A program made the translations under genes and the position numbers. Shown here piece after piece: positions 48,088 through 56,091 of a stretch of 64,000 nucleotides of DNA. Numbering within the stretch: position 1 is the first letter of the stretch; every line of letters starts with the position of its first letter. Origin of the DNA: an uncultured Paracoccaceae bacterium. Its GTDB lineage: Bacteria; Pseudomonadota; Alphaproteobacteria; Rhodobacterales; Rhodobacteraceae. The stretch lies in NCBI GenBank assembly GCA_951812615.1, contig CATOSU010000012.1, forward strand, positions 1-64,000, written 5' to 3'. The notes below the pieces were generated by a model. That model worked only from the letters and a program-made list of their open reading frames with translations. It had not been told where the DNA came from and did not search any database.

Positions 48088-49017
48088 ATGACCTACGACC
48101 TTTCAGGCAAACGCATCTGGGTGGCCGGCCATCGCGGTATGGTTGGCGGTGCGGTGGTGCGGCGGCTGGCATCCGAAAACTGTGAGGTGATCACCGCCGG
48201 GCGCGATGTTGTCGATCTTGTCGACCAGGCCGCAGTCAGGGCGTGGCTGGCCGAAGCGAAGCCGGATGTCATCGTCATGGCCGCCGCCAAAGTCGGCGGG
48301 ATCAAAGCCAATTCCGATTTCCCGGTCGATTTCCTCTACGAAAACCTGATGATCGAGGCGAACATCGCCCAGGCCGCCCACGAAAACGACGTCGAACGGT
48401 TCCTGTTCCTCGGCTCTTCCTGCATCTACCCCAAATTCGCGCCCCAGCCGATCCCCGAAGACAGCCTGCTGACCGGCCCGCTGGAGCCCACCAACGAATG
48501 GTACGCCATCGCCAAGATCGCCGGCATCAAACTGTGCCAGGCCTACCGCACCCAGTACGGCCGCGACTGGATCTCGGCCATGCCGACGAATTTGTACGGC
48601 CCCGGCGACAATTACGACCTTGAAACCAGCCACGTCCTGCCGGCCCTGCTGCGCAAGTTCCACGAAGCCAAGAAAAGCGGGGCCAGCGAGGTCGTCGTCT
48701 GGGGCTCCGGCACGCCGCTGCGCGAGTTCCTGCATTGCGACGACCTGGCCGACGCGCTGGTATTCCTGCTCAAGGAATACTCGGGCTACGACCACGTGAA
48801 TGTGGGTTCTGGCGTTGAAGTGTCCATCCGGGAGTTGGCCGAGACCATCGCCCGCGTGGTGGGCTACGAGGCCGACCTGGTGTTCGACAGCACCAAACCC
48901 GATGGCACCCCGCGCAAGCTGATGGACAGTTCCCGGCTGCACGACATGGGCTGGAACAATGCGCGTTCTCTGGAGGACGGGATCGCGGACGCGTATCGTG
49001 GGTTTCTTTCAAAATAG
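48088..49017 (+). CDS. fcl: GDP-L-fucose synthase, copy 2
   Basis: 309 residues, the same as the product of 40304-41233 apart from the second residue (T for Q) encoded just upstream of the shared block. Start ATG 48088. All SDR motifs are intact. Here fcl is not preceded by gmd. A gmd fragment and an RTX gene lie on its left in the opposite orientation. It may be expressed from its own promoter in 47842-48087 or be redundant. Confidence 0.95.
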   Translation: MTYDLSGKRIWVAGHRGMVGGAVVRRLASENCEVITAGRDVVDLVDQAAVRAWLAEAKPDVIVMAAAKVGGIKANSDFPVDFLYENLMIEANIAQAAHENDVERFLFLGSSCIYPKFAPQPIPEDSLLTGPLEPTNEWYAIAKIAGIKLCQAYRTQYGRDWISAMPTNLYGPGDNYDLETSHVLPALLRKFHEAKKSGASEVVVWGSGTPLREFLHCDDLADALVFLLKEYSGYDHVNVGSGVEVSIRELAETIARVVGYEADLVFDSTKPDGTPRKLMDSSRLHDMGWNNARSLEDGIADAYRGFLSK

Positions 49018-49032
49018 CGGAAGCCGACTTTG
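48094..49032 (+). repeat. 939-bp direct repeat containing fcl, copy 2
   Basis: Matches 40310-41248. The downstream flank (49033-49186) shares only scattered similarity with that of copy 1 but both end in the same CGCCATCAGGGACGCTGACC segment. Confidence 0.9.
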
Positions 49033-49297
49033 GGTCCAATTTCGGCTGTTGAGCATCGCTTTTGATCGCTTTTAGGCTGTGTTGTACGGATCAGGGGGTT
49101 GCAGAGTTTGCCTCTTGCCGGACAGGCTGGGATCTCCACGACCTGTCTGTCGAAGATCCTCGCCATCAGGGACGCTGACCAACGCGACCCCCCTGCCCCT
49201 TCCTTTCGGCGTGGCATGACCTGACTGTCGTTGGCCGGGTCATCAATGGCCTCCTGCCCAAGACCAGCACTGGGCACAAAGCCGCCTTCTCCGTGCT

Positions 49298-49561
49298 GTG
49301 AAGGCTTATGTGCGCGACGGGTTCCTGCCCGCCGAGGTCCTAACTCGCGCCGGACGTCGCGAAACCGACGACCGCCTGCCGGCTATCGTCGCTGGCATCA
49401 CGGGCGCGGACCCAGACATCACGCTCCAAGCGATCTGTGACCGTCTAGAGGCGATGCGTGAACGGACGCCACGAGGACGTACAAGCTGGCAACCGTCTTC
49501 CGTTAAGATGTTGTTCGAACGAGCGGAGCGGCTTGGATTGCTGGTCAGGCAAACGGATTGA
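49298..49561 (+). pseudogene. Possible recombinase C-terminal fragment
   Basis: 87 codons (VRDGFLPAEVLTRAGRRETD, ITLQAICDRLEAMRERTPRG, WQPSSVKMLFERAERLGLL). The last part resembles the C-terminal DNA-binding region of resolvase-type recombinases. The catalytic domain is absent. It overlaps the end of the vapC gene convergently. Confidence 0.4.
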
Positions 49562-49940
49562 CGACGCGCAGCCGATTTTCGATGAGCAATCCGTTGTGCA
49601 TATCCTCGCTCCACAGCGTCGTACACCCAGCGATCATCGCGGCAGACACGATCATCGCGTCATAGACCGATAGCTGGTACCTCTCCGCCAACGCGCGACC
49701 CACTTGGTGGGTTTGAACCGTCAGGCCCTCGACCGGGCACAAGGATTTGATACCCTCCAGAAACGCTCCGGTATCCTCCCAACTAAGCCCAGCTTTCCGC
49801 CGACAATTGTCCATCGCTTCGTTTAGGACCTGGACACTGATCCGAGGTCCCTGCCCCAGAATTTCCTCTGCCCTTTCAGCCTTTGGACTATCGTCAAGCA
49901 GGTAGAGAACAACATTTGTGTCTGCGAATTCAGCGCTCAT
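49545..49940 (-). CDS. vapC: PIN-domain toxin (VapC-like)
   Basis: A 131-residue PIN-domain ribonuclease. Acidic residues are seen in FADTNVVLYLLD (DTN), VLNEAMDN, the central YDAMIVSAAMIAGC and LWSEDMHNG. It overlaps the AbrB-like antitoxin gene by 11 bp. The pair is a type II toxin-antitoxin module stabilising the plasmid. Confidence 0.9.
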   Translation of the reverse strand: MSAEFADTNVVLYLLDDSPKAERAEEILGQGPRISVQVLNEAMDNCRRKAGLSWEDTGAFLEGIKSLCPVEGLTVQTHQVGRALAERYQLSVYDAMIVSAAMIAGCTTLWSEDMHNGLLIENRLRVVNPFA

Positions 49941-50157
49941 GCGCGGCGTTGCGGCTTAGACGCGCGTCCTTGGGCAGTTTTCCGCGAAACCGCCTTAGCC
50001 CTTGCAGGACTTCATCGGCGCGAGGTTGGCGCCTGACAAGAATGATTCCATCGTCCTTTACCAGGTCGATCTGGCCGCCTTCCTTCAAGCCGAGTTCCCG
50101 CACAAGATCCGCGGGCAGCCGGACGGCAAGGGAGTTTCCCCATCTGGCAACTTGCAT
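49930..50157 (-). CDS. AbrB/MazE-type antitoxin
   Basis: A 75-residue swapped-hairpin DNA-binding protein (MQVARWGNSLAVRLPADLVR, ELGLKEGGQIDLV). It neutralises the downstream PIN toxin and should autorepress through the inverted repeat 18 bp upstream of its start. Confidence 0.9.
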   Translation of the reverse strand: MQVARWGNSLAVRLPADLVRELGLKEGGQIDLVKDDGIILVRRQPRADEVLQGLRRFRGKLPKDARLSRNAAHER

Positions 50158-50174
50158 CTTGTCCTCTCAGGCAT

Positions 50175-50200
50175 GGATATACATAAGGTTTTGTATATCC
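50175..50200. promoter_or_regulatory. Operator of the AbrB-PIN toxin-antitoxin operon
   Basis: GGATATACA and TGTATATCC are perfect 9-bp inverted arms separated by 8 bp. They lie directly upstream of the antitoxin start in an otherwise AT-poor region. Confidence 0.7.
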
Positions 50201-50323
50201 AAAACCATCAAAAGGCAAGCTTTGGTTCGTCCAAAGCATTTCTCGCAGCTGCGCACAAAGGCCATTTTGGCTCTCTTCGAAAAGATTTCTACCTGCCCCT
50301 CTTTGTGAGATGCGGTGCATTAA

Positions 50324-50393
50324 AGCGTCCCGTCGAAAACCTGAATCGTTGGGATTGAACGAAGCCGCTAACGCGGCGTTTGGGGTGGGTTTT
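50324..50393 (+). repeat. Third, partial copy of the 312-bp repeat
   Basis: AGCGTCCCGTCGAAAACC and the GCCGC-TAAC-GCGGC hairpin match the first 70 bp of 24174-24485 with a few substitutions. It stops at an IS630 fragment. Confidence 0.85.
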
Positions 50394-50640
50394 AGACGGC
50401 CCGTCCTTCGCTGCGTATGTCGAAAAGGTGCTGGTTCCAGAGCTGGCTCCCGGCACTGTGGTCATTCTGGACAACCTCGCCACCCACAAGAACGCCACCG
50501 CGGCCATGGCGATGCGGGACGCAGGGTGCTGGTTCCTCTTCCTGCCGCCCTACAGCCCTGACCTCAATCCCATCGAAATGGCCTTCTCCAAGCTCAAGGG
50601 GCCGATGATCATGGCGCTGACGAGGCGGGACGCAGCATAG
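50394..50640 (+). pseudogene. IS630-family transposase fragment
   Basis: It encodes FAAYVEKVLVPELAPGTVVI, LDNLATHKNATAAMAMRDAG and [19 protein letters not shown], the second half of the DDE domain. The homology ends near 50600. Both termini are missing. Confidence 0.85.
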
Positions 50641-50643
50641 TGA

Positions 50644-50659
50644 TTCCACAGCTGTGAAC
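50644..50659. repeat. parS-like palindrome of a second repABC type
   Basis: TTCCACAGCTGTGAAC. The core CACAGCTGTG is a perfect palindrome. It resembles the repABC sites at 53600 and 55139 but with C/G in place of T/A in each arm. Confidence 0.55.
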
Positions 50660-50688
50660 CGCCTCGATAGCCCTGATTTCGCCGAAGA

Positions 50689-50704
50689 GTTCACAACTGT
50701 GAAC
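50689..50704. repeat. parS-like palindrome of a second repABC type, site 2
   Basis: GTTCACAACTGTGAAC, with 7-bp arms. It compares with GTTTACAACTGTAAAC at 55883 and differs by one symmetric base pair per arm. Confidence 0.6.
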
Positions 50705-50764
50705 TGCCACTTCAATTCGACTGCTTTAGTCTGCTCAGCATTCACACCGGGAACGTTACATGGC

Positions 50765-50853
50765 TAGGCCTTGTTGGTGTTCTCGGCCGTCGAAGCCTTC
50801 GCATAGTCGAGGGCTGCGTCGACCAGCCGGTCAAGCGTGCTGGATCCGGCGAC
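50765..50853 (-). pseudogene. Fragment of a tyrosine-recombinase N-terminal region
   Basis: About 90 bp closely similar to 59004-59092 inside the intact integrase gene (LDRLVD and KASTAENTNKA region). It is a leftover of a second copy of the plasmid integrase. Confidence 0.75.
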
Positions 50854-50947
50854 ATGAGAGGGCGGGGTGAATGCTTCCCTGTTCGATTGCGCCTTGGGGG
50901 AGCCCATGTCATACTCCTATTTCACACTCATATTCCGGGGGCGTGAG

Positions 50948-51169
50948 ATGGGACGTGTAAAGGTAAACCTGACTTTGGACGCAGACGTTGCGGAATCAGC
51001 GCGGTCGCTCGGGCTGAATATGTCGCGTCTCGCAGAGGCGGCAATTGTCGAGGCCAGCAAAGCGGAACGAAATCGGCTGTGGCGTGAGCAGAACGCGGGA
51101 AACATCGCCTCTTATGCGAAAGAGATCGAACGCGAAGGCCTGGCGCTTTCCGAATACAGAACCTTCTAA
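50948..51169 (+). CDS. ccdA: CcdA-type antitoxin
   Basis: 73 residues, the family's usual length. The ribbon-helix-helix (MGRVKVNLTLDADVAESARS, then LNMSRLAEAAIVEASKAERN) is followed by the toxin-binding tail with IEREGLALSEYRTF. Start ATG 50948. It sits 12 bp before ccdB. Confidence 0.92.
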   Translation: MGRVKVNLTLDADVAESARSLGLNMSRLAEAAIVEASKAERNRLWREQNAGNIASYAKEIEREGLALSEYRTF

Positions 51170-51181
51170 AGGTAAAGCCCG

Positions 51182-51475
51182 ATGGCACAGTTTGAGGTGT
51201 ACGGCCTGCGGAGCTGCCAGCTGGTTGTCAATCTTCAGACGGACCTGATCGGCATCGACGCATCCCGTCTGGTGGCGCCGTTGCGGGACCCGGGCAAATA
51301 TACGAGTTTGCCGGGGCTGACACCCGATGTCGAATTTGACGGCAAGGCCTGGATCGTGCGCACGCAGGAGATGGCAGCTGTCGCGGCGTCCGAGTTGGGC
51401 ACGCCAGTCGGGTCGTTGAGCGCGCACCGTGACGCCTTGAAGCGTGCGATCGATATTCTGGTCGACGGTGTTTGA
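51182..51475 (+). CDS. ccdB: CcdB-type gyrase-inhibiting toxin
   Basis: A 97-residue CcdB fold protein (MAQFEVYGLRSCQLVVNLQT, TRLVAPL-like SRLVAPLRD, VRTQEMAAVAASELGTPVGS) with the C-terminal ILVDGV. CcdB poisons DNA gyrase if CcdA is lost. The pair maintains the plasmid. Confidence 0.92.
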   Translation: MAQFEVYGLRSCQLVVNLQTDLIGIDASRLVAPLRDPGKYTSLPGLTPDVEFDGKAWIVRTQEMAAVAASELGTPVGSLSAHRDALKRAIDILVDGV

Positions 51476-51783
51476 AATCCAGCCTTGGGGTCATTGTATG
51501 AAAGTGCCGTTTTCGTCCGGCTGGTTCGAACTTTACGGGAACATTCGCGGTTTCAGTCGGATTTCTGGCCTCTGAGAGCCATTCTTGCTCCTCCAGACTT
51601 GCGCGTTGCAGATAACGCCCAATTCGAAATGCTTTTCCTGCGGTTTCGGGAGAACGAAGCCCGGGAAGACCTTAGCGCGTTCGAACGACTACCAGCTCTT
51701 TGAGTTCTCGGGTGAAATTCGCATGGAAGGTGATGGGTGTGGTCAGGCGGCCTCGGCGCTGCGCCCTGCCCTGCCCGGCTAGG
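51476..51783. other. Gap downstream of ccdB
   Basis: A short plus frame at 51485-51703 lacks a ribosome site and familiar motifs. No gene is supported. Confidence 0.4.
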
Positions 51784-51882
51784 ATCTGGCGATCAGATAG
51801 TCGCAGGCCCGCTGCGCGTCCGCGGCGTGCTTGAAGATCGCACCCTTGTCCGACCGAAGAACGCGCAACCAGTTGTGGAGGT
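51784..51882 (-). pseudogene. ArdC-like antirestriction protein, C-terminal remnant
   Basis: HRYLHNWLRVLRSDKGAIFK, then HAADAQRACDYL-stop, resembles the C-terminal block of ArdC-type antirestriction proteins (WLKVLK-DKRAIF). Upstream minus-strand sequence to about 52160 is open in other frames, but no zincin motif is seen. Confidence 0.4.
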
Positions 51883-52175
51883 ATCGATGAACGGGGTCCC
51901 TCGTGCGACCGCAAGAGTGGCCAATGGAAAGCGCTCGATCGGCGTGAAACTCGATACGGTGGTCCAACCGAGATGGATGAACGTGCCGCCCTCTCCGCAG
52001 ATCACATGCGCGGTCGGCAATGTCGCCGCCTGCCTGAGATAGCCGAGATCACGCAGGACGGTCTCTCGTTCGAGCTGCCGCGCCCGCGCCAACTGGCCGG
52101 TTCGGCGCAGTTCCTTGTGTCGCCACCACGAGGCAGCGGTCGCGCAACACGCGTAAGACACCTGTTTGCATCGGA

Positions 52176-52343
52176 ATGCCCTTCATCCGGAAAGACAGAC
52201 CGGAACCCGGCTCGGACCCATCTGAGGGACGCCAAGCCGAGAAGATGGGAAAGCTCGTGAGCGATCCCACAACCCAGAAGCTCATGGGGCTTACGCCCGA
52301 TCAAAAAGCCAAGTTCAACAAATGGGTGCCCGACTGCACCTGA
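52176..52343 (+). CDS. Small hypothetical protein (55 aa)
   Basis: MPFIRKDRPEPGSDPSEGRQ, then KMGKLVSDPTTQKLMGLTPD and a basic helix to PDCT-stop. A hydrophilic small protein followed by a good terminator at 52371. The ribosome site is poor. Function unknown. Confidence 0.4.
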   Translation: MPFIRKDRPEPGSDPSEGRQAEKMGKLVSDPTTQKLMGLTPDQKAKFNKWVPDCT

Positions 52344-52370
52344 CGGCTCCTTCGTGGGAAGGACCAACTG

Positions 52371-52399
52371 GCCCCGCTTCGGCGAGGCTTCTTTTTTTT
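52371..52399 (+). terminator. Rho-independent terminator
   Basis: GCCCCGC-TTCG-GCGAGGC forms a hairpin with one mismatch and a TTCG tetraloop, followed by TTC and eight T residues. It is oriented to end transcription of the small gene at 52176-52343. Confidence 0.8.
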
Positions 52400-52598
52400 C
52401 CAATGCTTCGCCCGGAACACGGCTTTAAAAAATGTCCGGCGGCAGGGCAGAAGGCCAAACCCCCTGCCCCGCCGCCGGACCGGCGCGATCCGCGCGGGAG
52501 CCCCGCCTGGGCGATGCGTTGTGATGAGATGCTGACCAAGCCGCGGACTGCTGAATGACGTTCCAAGCTCAAAATCTGTACTCGAGAGACTTTGTCGG

Positions 52599-52826
52599 TC
52601 ATCCTTTGCTGAATAGTTCTTCCAACGCTGCTTTGGCCGATTCCAAACCCCGCGCGGTCAGAACAAGGGATTTTGCCCGGTTTGCCGGATTTTCGATCAG
52701 TCCTTTTTCATTGAGCCGGTCAGTGATCTCCCAATCGATCCCCTTCCAAACTCGCGCATCGTCATGAAGTGTCAGGCTCAGAATGGCCAATGCGGCAGCA
52801 TCCAGTTTGTCGGTGTCAATGTCCAT
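52599..52826 (-). CDS. DUF6429-type small protein
   Basis: 75 residues. MDIDTDKLDAAALAILSLTL, then DARVWKGIDWEITDRLNEKG and AKSLVLTARGLESAKAALEE, matches the winged-helix-like DUF6429 family often found with transposable elements. Start ATG 52826. Function unknown. Confidence 0.75.
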   Translation of the reverse strand: MDIDTDKLDAAALAILSLTLHDDARVWKGIDWEITDRLNEKGLIENPANRAKSLVLTARGLESAKAALEELFSKG

Positions 52827-53226
52827 GGCTTCAATCCGTGTGAACCGCAGTATCAGCATTTGAAGGCGTATTCCGACATTGTGCAACGTCACAGTGTTCG
52901 GGTCGTGCTTTAAGGCGCCGGTTACTGCGGCGATGGGTGAGGCGGTCGTTATCACCCGAATCCGGCCATGTATCGACGTCTGCGCCTGCATGATGCGGGG
53001 TCGCCGCGATCCTCCTTTGTCCGGTGTTGCATGACATGCTGGTCGCAAGGCCCGACCCGAACCCAAAGGGCGGATGTCAGAATTGTCCCCTGCCCCTTCG
53101 GGTCATTCCGCGCGGAACAAAATTCTGGCCCCCTGCCCTTTTCCGCTGCGCTACTCCTTCGGTGGGTTCAGTTCCAGGTCCTTGCCGGTTGACCATCATT
53201 GCAACACCCGAAAAAGGAGCAAAGCA
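52827..53226. other. Gap with short repeated CCCCTGCCC motifs
   Basis: No gene is supported. The motif CAGAATTGTCCCCTGCCC at about 53079 is followed by the related AAATTCTGGCCCCCTGCCC at about 53119, separated by the inverted segment TTCCGCGCGGAA. The end carries the ribosome site of the DUF736-like gene. Confidence 0.4.
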
Positions 53227-53562
53227 ATGACGACGAACTGCATCAAATTCGAAGGCTCCGAAGTCGAGTCCGCCAGGGGCACTGTCTCGATTTCCACCCT
53301 GACGTTCGACATCGACATCACGGTCGAACCGGTCGCAAGCGATAATCCGATGGCCCCTACGCACCGCGTGCTCGGCCGTTCGCCACGTGGCCGTTTGGTC
53401 GAATGCGGCGGCTTTTGGAAGAAGCAGAACCGTGACACCGGTGCTGACGACGTCACGCTGACGATCCGAGACTTTGGCTTCAACGGCAACCTTGGAAAGG
53501 CTGCGTATCAGAAGGATGACACACTTCAGTCGGTGATCCCCTGGGGTCCGAAGGAAGTCTGA
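53227..53562 (+). CDS. DUF736-like small plasmid protein
   Basis: 111 residues starting at ATG 53227 after AAGGAGC. A beta-rich protein (GTVSISTLTFDIDITVEPVA, GRSPRGRLVECGGFWKKQNR, DDVTLTIRDFGFNG) with the layout of DUF736 proteins common on alphaproteobacterial plasmids. Function unknown. It directly precedes the first centromere site of repABC. Confidence 0.65.
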   Translation: MTTNCIKFEGSEVESARGTVSISTLTFDIDITVEPVASDNPMAPTHRVLGRSPRGRLVECGGFWKKQNRDTGADDVTLTIRDFGFNGNLGKAAYQKDDTLQSVIPWGPKEV

Positions 53563-53599
53563 GAAGACTTTCCGGCCGGGCAATCTGCCTCGCCGGAGG

Positions 53600-53615
53600 G
53601 TTTACAGCTGTAAAC
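53600..53615. repeat. repABC centromere-like palindrome (parS), site 1
   Basis: GTTTACAGCTGTAAAC, a perfect 16-bp palindrome about 150 bp upstream of repA. It is repeated inside repB at 55139 and, with one change, at 55883. Confidence 0.85.
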
Positions 53616-53763
53616 TGGCATGGTTTGATGGGTGGTGCATTTAGTCTAATTCCGCCCAGTTAGACACTAAATAGGCGAAAAATCTTGACTTAAGTGGGTG
53701 AATCACACCTTTTATCCCCAAGTGGCGCGAAAAAAGCCACATGTTCGAATTTGGGGCAACCAC

Positions 53764-54948
53764 ATGATTCCAGTGACACCACTTAATACCGAAAGGCCGT
53801 CAGCCCTCGCAACCGAAATTTCCGAAAGGCTGAACGCGGCGATCCGAGAGCACCTTCTTGCGGCTTTCGCACCAGACAACACAAAGTCACTGCGTGCCTT
53901 TGCTGCTCCAGAGGTCGCCGAGTTGCTGGGTGTATCTGGCCAATTCATGCGCAAAGTGCACGCCGAAGGAACGGTTCCCGAGCCAAGCGACATCCGCGCC
54001 GGCCGCCGGTATTACTCCGCCCAGGAGATTTGGAATGCGCGAGAGATCCTTGAGCGCTCGTCTCGCACGAAAGGGAGATACGTGCCCCGCCGTTCCCCTG
54101 AAGAGAAGCTCCAGGTCTGGCAGTTGATGAACTTCAAGGGGGGCAGCAGCAAAAGTATAACGACCATTCACCTTGCCCACTATTTTGCGCTACGTGGCTA
54201 CAGGGTGCTCGCTGTGGACCTCGACCCGCAAGGCTCGCTTACATCGATGTGTGGGATTAGCCCGGAGATCGAGTTTGATGGGCTGACGATTTACGACGCG
54301 ATCCGGTACGATGATCCGGTCGAGATGGTTGAGGTCGTGCAGCCGACCTATTTTCCCGGCCTGTCAATCGCTCCGTCGCGGTTGATCCTCTCCGAGTTTG
54401 AAACGGAATCCGCGGTTCATTCGAACCCGAATCAGCCGTTTTTCACACGCATTCGGAACGCGCTTGTCCAGGTGGAAAATGATTTTGACTTGGTTCTTGT
54501 GGATAGTCCGCCGCAGCTCGGATTCCTGACAATCGCAGGGATGGCAGCGGCGAGTTCGCTGCTCGTGCCGCTCACGCCGTCCATGCTGGATGTGTCGTCC
54601 ACGGCCCAGTTTCTCGAACTCGCGGGTGCGTATATGGGGGTGATTGAAGACGCCGGCGCGACGCTGCAATACGATCATTTCAAGTTTTTGGTCACCCGCG
54701 ACGAGCCAACCGATGTGCCTTCGCAGCAGCTCACTTCGTTCATGCGCGCCTTGTTTCAAGATCGGGTCATGTCGGCGACTGCGCTGAAGAGCACAGCAAT
54801 CAGCGACGCTACGATGCTCAAGCAGTCGATCTATGAAGTTGTTCGTTCTGAGATGACGCGAGCGACTTATGATCGCGCCAAGGGCTCCATGGACGCGGTT
54901 GGAGAAGAAGTCGAGCAGATGATCCAGCAAGCGTGGGGACGTTCATAA
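53764..54948 (+). CDS. repA: RepA, ParA-type partition ATPase of repABC
   Basis: 394 residues from ATG 53764; a GTG at 53698 would add 22. An N-terminal helix-turn-helix (FAAPEVAELLGVSGQFMRKV) precedes the ATPase with deviant Walker A NFKGGSSKSIT at about residues 124-134, VDLDPQGSLTSM and LVLVDSPPQLGFL. RepA segregates the plasmid with RepB and autorepresses the operon. The stop overlaps the repB ATG (TAATG). Length matches repABC RepA proteins. Confidence 0.97.
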   Translation: MIPVTPLNTERPSALATEISERLNAAIREHLLAAFAPDNTKSLRAFAAPEVAELLGVSGQFMRKVHAEGTVPEPSDIRAGRRYYSAQEIWNAREILERSSRTKGRYVPRRSPEEKLQVWQLMNFKGGSSKSITTIHLAHYFALRGYRVLAVDLDPQGSLTSMCGISPEIEFDGLTIYDAIRYDDPVEMVEVVQPTYFPGLSIAPSRLILSEFETESAVHSNPNQPFFTRIRNALVQVENDFDLVLVDSPPQLGFLTIAGMAAASSLLVPLTPSMLDVSSTAQFLELAGAYMGVIEDAGATLQYDHFKFLVTRDEPTDVPSQQLTSFMRALFQDRVMSATALKSTAISDATMLKQSIYEVVRSEMTRATYDRAKGSMDAVGEEVEQMIQQAWGRS

Positions 54949-55916
54949 TGGCTAGGAAATCACTCCAAGACATGTCCGGTATTGCCAGCGCTATTGCGCG
55001 GTCTGGTGCAAAACCGGCGGAAAAGGCCGCGAAGACAAGTGCACCTGCTCTCGGAGCGCTGCAGGGATCACTTGCTGCAATTCGTGAAATGGATCCGGAC
55101 CTAATTGATGATTGGGGTCCAACGGACCGGCTCGACGAGTTTACAGCTGTAAACTCCGACGATGACGGTACAGGGTTCGATGCTCTCAAGAACAGCATTC
55201 GGGACGGTGGACAACAAGTCCCAATCCTTGTTCGAAAGGCGAAATCCGAAGGGCGGTATGAAGCAATCTATGGTCGGCGGCGACTGAGAGCCTGTCGGGA
55301 ACTTGGCATCAAGGTTCGCGCCAATGTCCAAGACATCGATGACCGAACGGCTCTTCTTGCAAAAGGTTTGGAAAACGCGGCCCGCCGCAACCTTTCATTC
55401 TACGAAAAGGCGCGTTTTGCAGAAGCTATCCTGGAGGCCGGTCATGCCACTCCCACGGTGAGGCAGGTTTTGAGCCTGTCCGCCTCAGGTCTATCGCATT
55501 TGATGAAAGTGACCCAGAACGTGCCGGTAAAGGTAGGTGATCTTGTTGGGGCTGCGCCGAAATCTGGCAGACCCAAATGGACCGCTCTTGCGGAGCTCTT
55601 CATCTCCAAAAAGCTCACTGAGAAGGTTGCTCTGTCCGTTCTTAAAAACTGCGGTCAGGACGTGAGTTCCGACGACCGATTGGGCGTGCTGTTGAAAGAA
55701 GCCTCCAAACGAGGGGCGCGACAAGGCAACGTCACCTCTGAAGTGACACCAGTCGAGGGCGTGACGATCAAGACAGGTCGCGGTTCGGTATCGATGTCAG
55801 TCAAGAAATCAGGTGCCAATGCGCAGTTTGCGGAATGGCTCGACGACAACCTGGCTGAAATCATCAAGAGATCCTACGCCGAGTTTACAACTGTAAACCG
55901 GACGGATGAAAACTGA
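54948..55916 (+). CDS. repB: RepB, ParB-type centromere-binding protein of repABC
   Basis: A 322-residue ParB-family protein. The N-terminal ParB/Srx domain has ILVRKAKSEGRYEAIYGRRR and RACRELGIKVRANV. The HTH region has RRNLSFYEKARFAEAILEAG and VRQVLSLSASGLSHLMKVTQ. Two of the three 16-bp palindromes lie within its coding sequence (55139 and 55883), as occurs in several repABC plasmids. It binds these sites and is moved by RepA. Confidence 0.97.
   Translation: MARKSLQDMSGIASAIARSGAKPAEKAAKTSAPALGALQGSLAAIREMDPDLIDDWGPTDRLDEFTAVNSDDDGTGFDALKNSIRDGGQQVPILVRKAKSEGRYEAIYGRRRLRACRELGIKVRANVQDIDDRTALLAKGLENAARRNLSFYEKARFAEAILEAGHATPTVRQVLSLSASGLSHLMKVTQNVPVKVGDLVGAAPKSGRPKWTALAELFISKKLTEKVALSVLKNCGQDVSSDDRLGVLLKEASKRGARQGNVTSEVTPVEGVTIKTGRGSVSMSVKKSGANAQFAEWLDDNLAEIIKRSYAEFTTVNRTDEN
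55139..55154. repeat. repABC centromere-like palindrome, site 2 (inside repB)
   Basis: GTTTACAGCTGTAAAC, identical to site 1. Symmetry extends to 18 bp here. Confidence 0.85.
55883..55898. repeat. repABC centromere-like palindrome, site 3 (end of repB)
   Basis: GTTTACAACTGTAAAC, differing from sites 1 and 2 at one central base. Confidence 0.8.
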
Positions 55917-55943
55917 GGACGAGCAGAAAGGAGGAAGGCGAGC

Positions 55944-56030
55944 AAAGAAAAACCCTCGAAACCGGAGCTTCGAGGGCTGCTGCGCAAAGCGCAATTCTTA
56001 GATTAGATACCTAGAATCTAGCAGCCACCG
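55944..56030 (-). ncRNA. Antisense RNA of the repB-repC interval (incompatibility RNA)
   Basis: Read on the minus strand, a hairpin CCCTCGAA-GCTCCGGT-TTCGAGGG (55953-55976) is followed by TTTTTCTTT. This is a rho-independent terminator pointing away from repC. AT-rich sequence with TATCTAAT near 56000 could supply the -10 box. repABC plasmids encode a counter-transcribed RNA exactly here that limits RepC synthesis. The terminator is seen; the start point is inferred. Confidence 0.7.
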
Positions 56031-56091
56031 AATCACCACACAAGAGAAAACGCTTCTGAGCGAACGGGAATTCTTTGTCTGCTGGCAAAAA

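Noticed and set aside
51793..52161. Minus-strand 122-codon frame considered as a gene
   Set aside because: No ribosome site or recognised family, and its end is out of frame with the ArdC-like remnant it overlaps. Left unannotated apart from that remnant.
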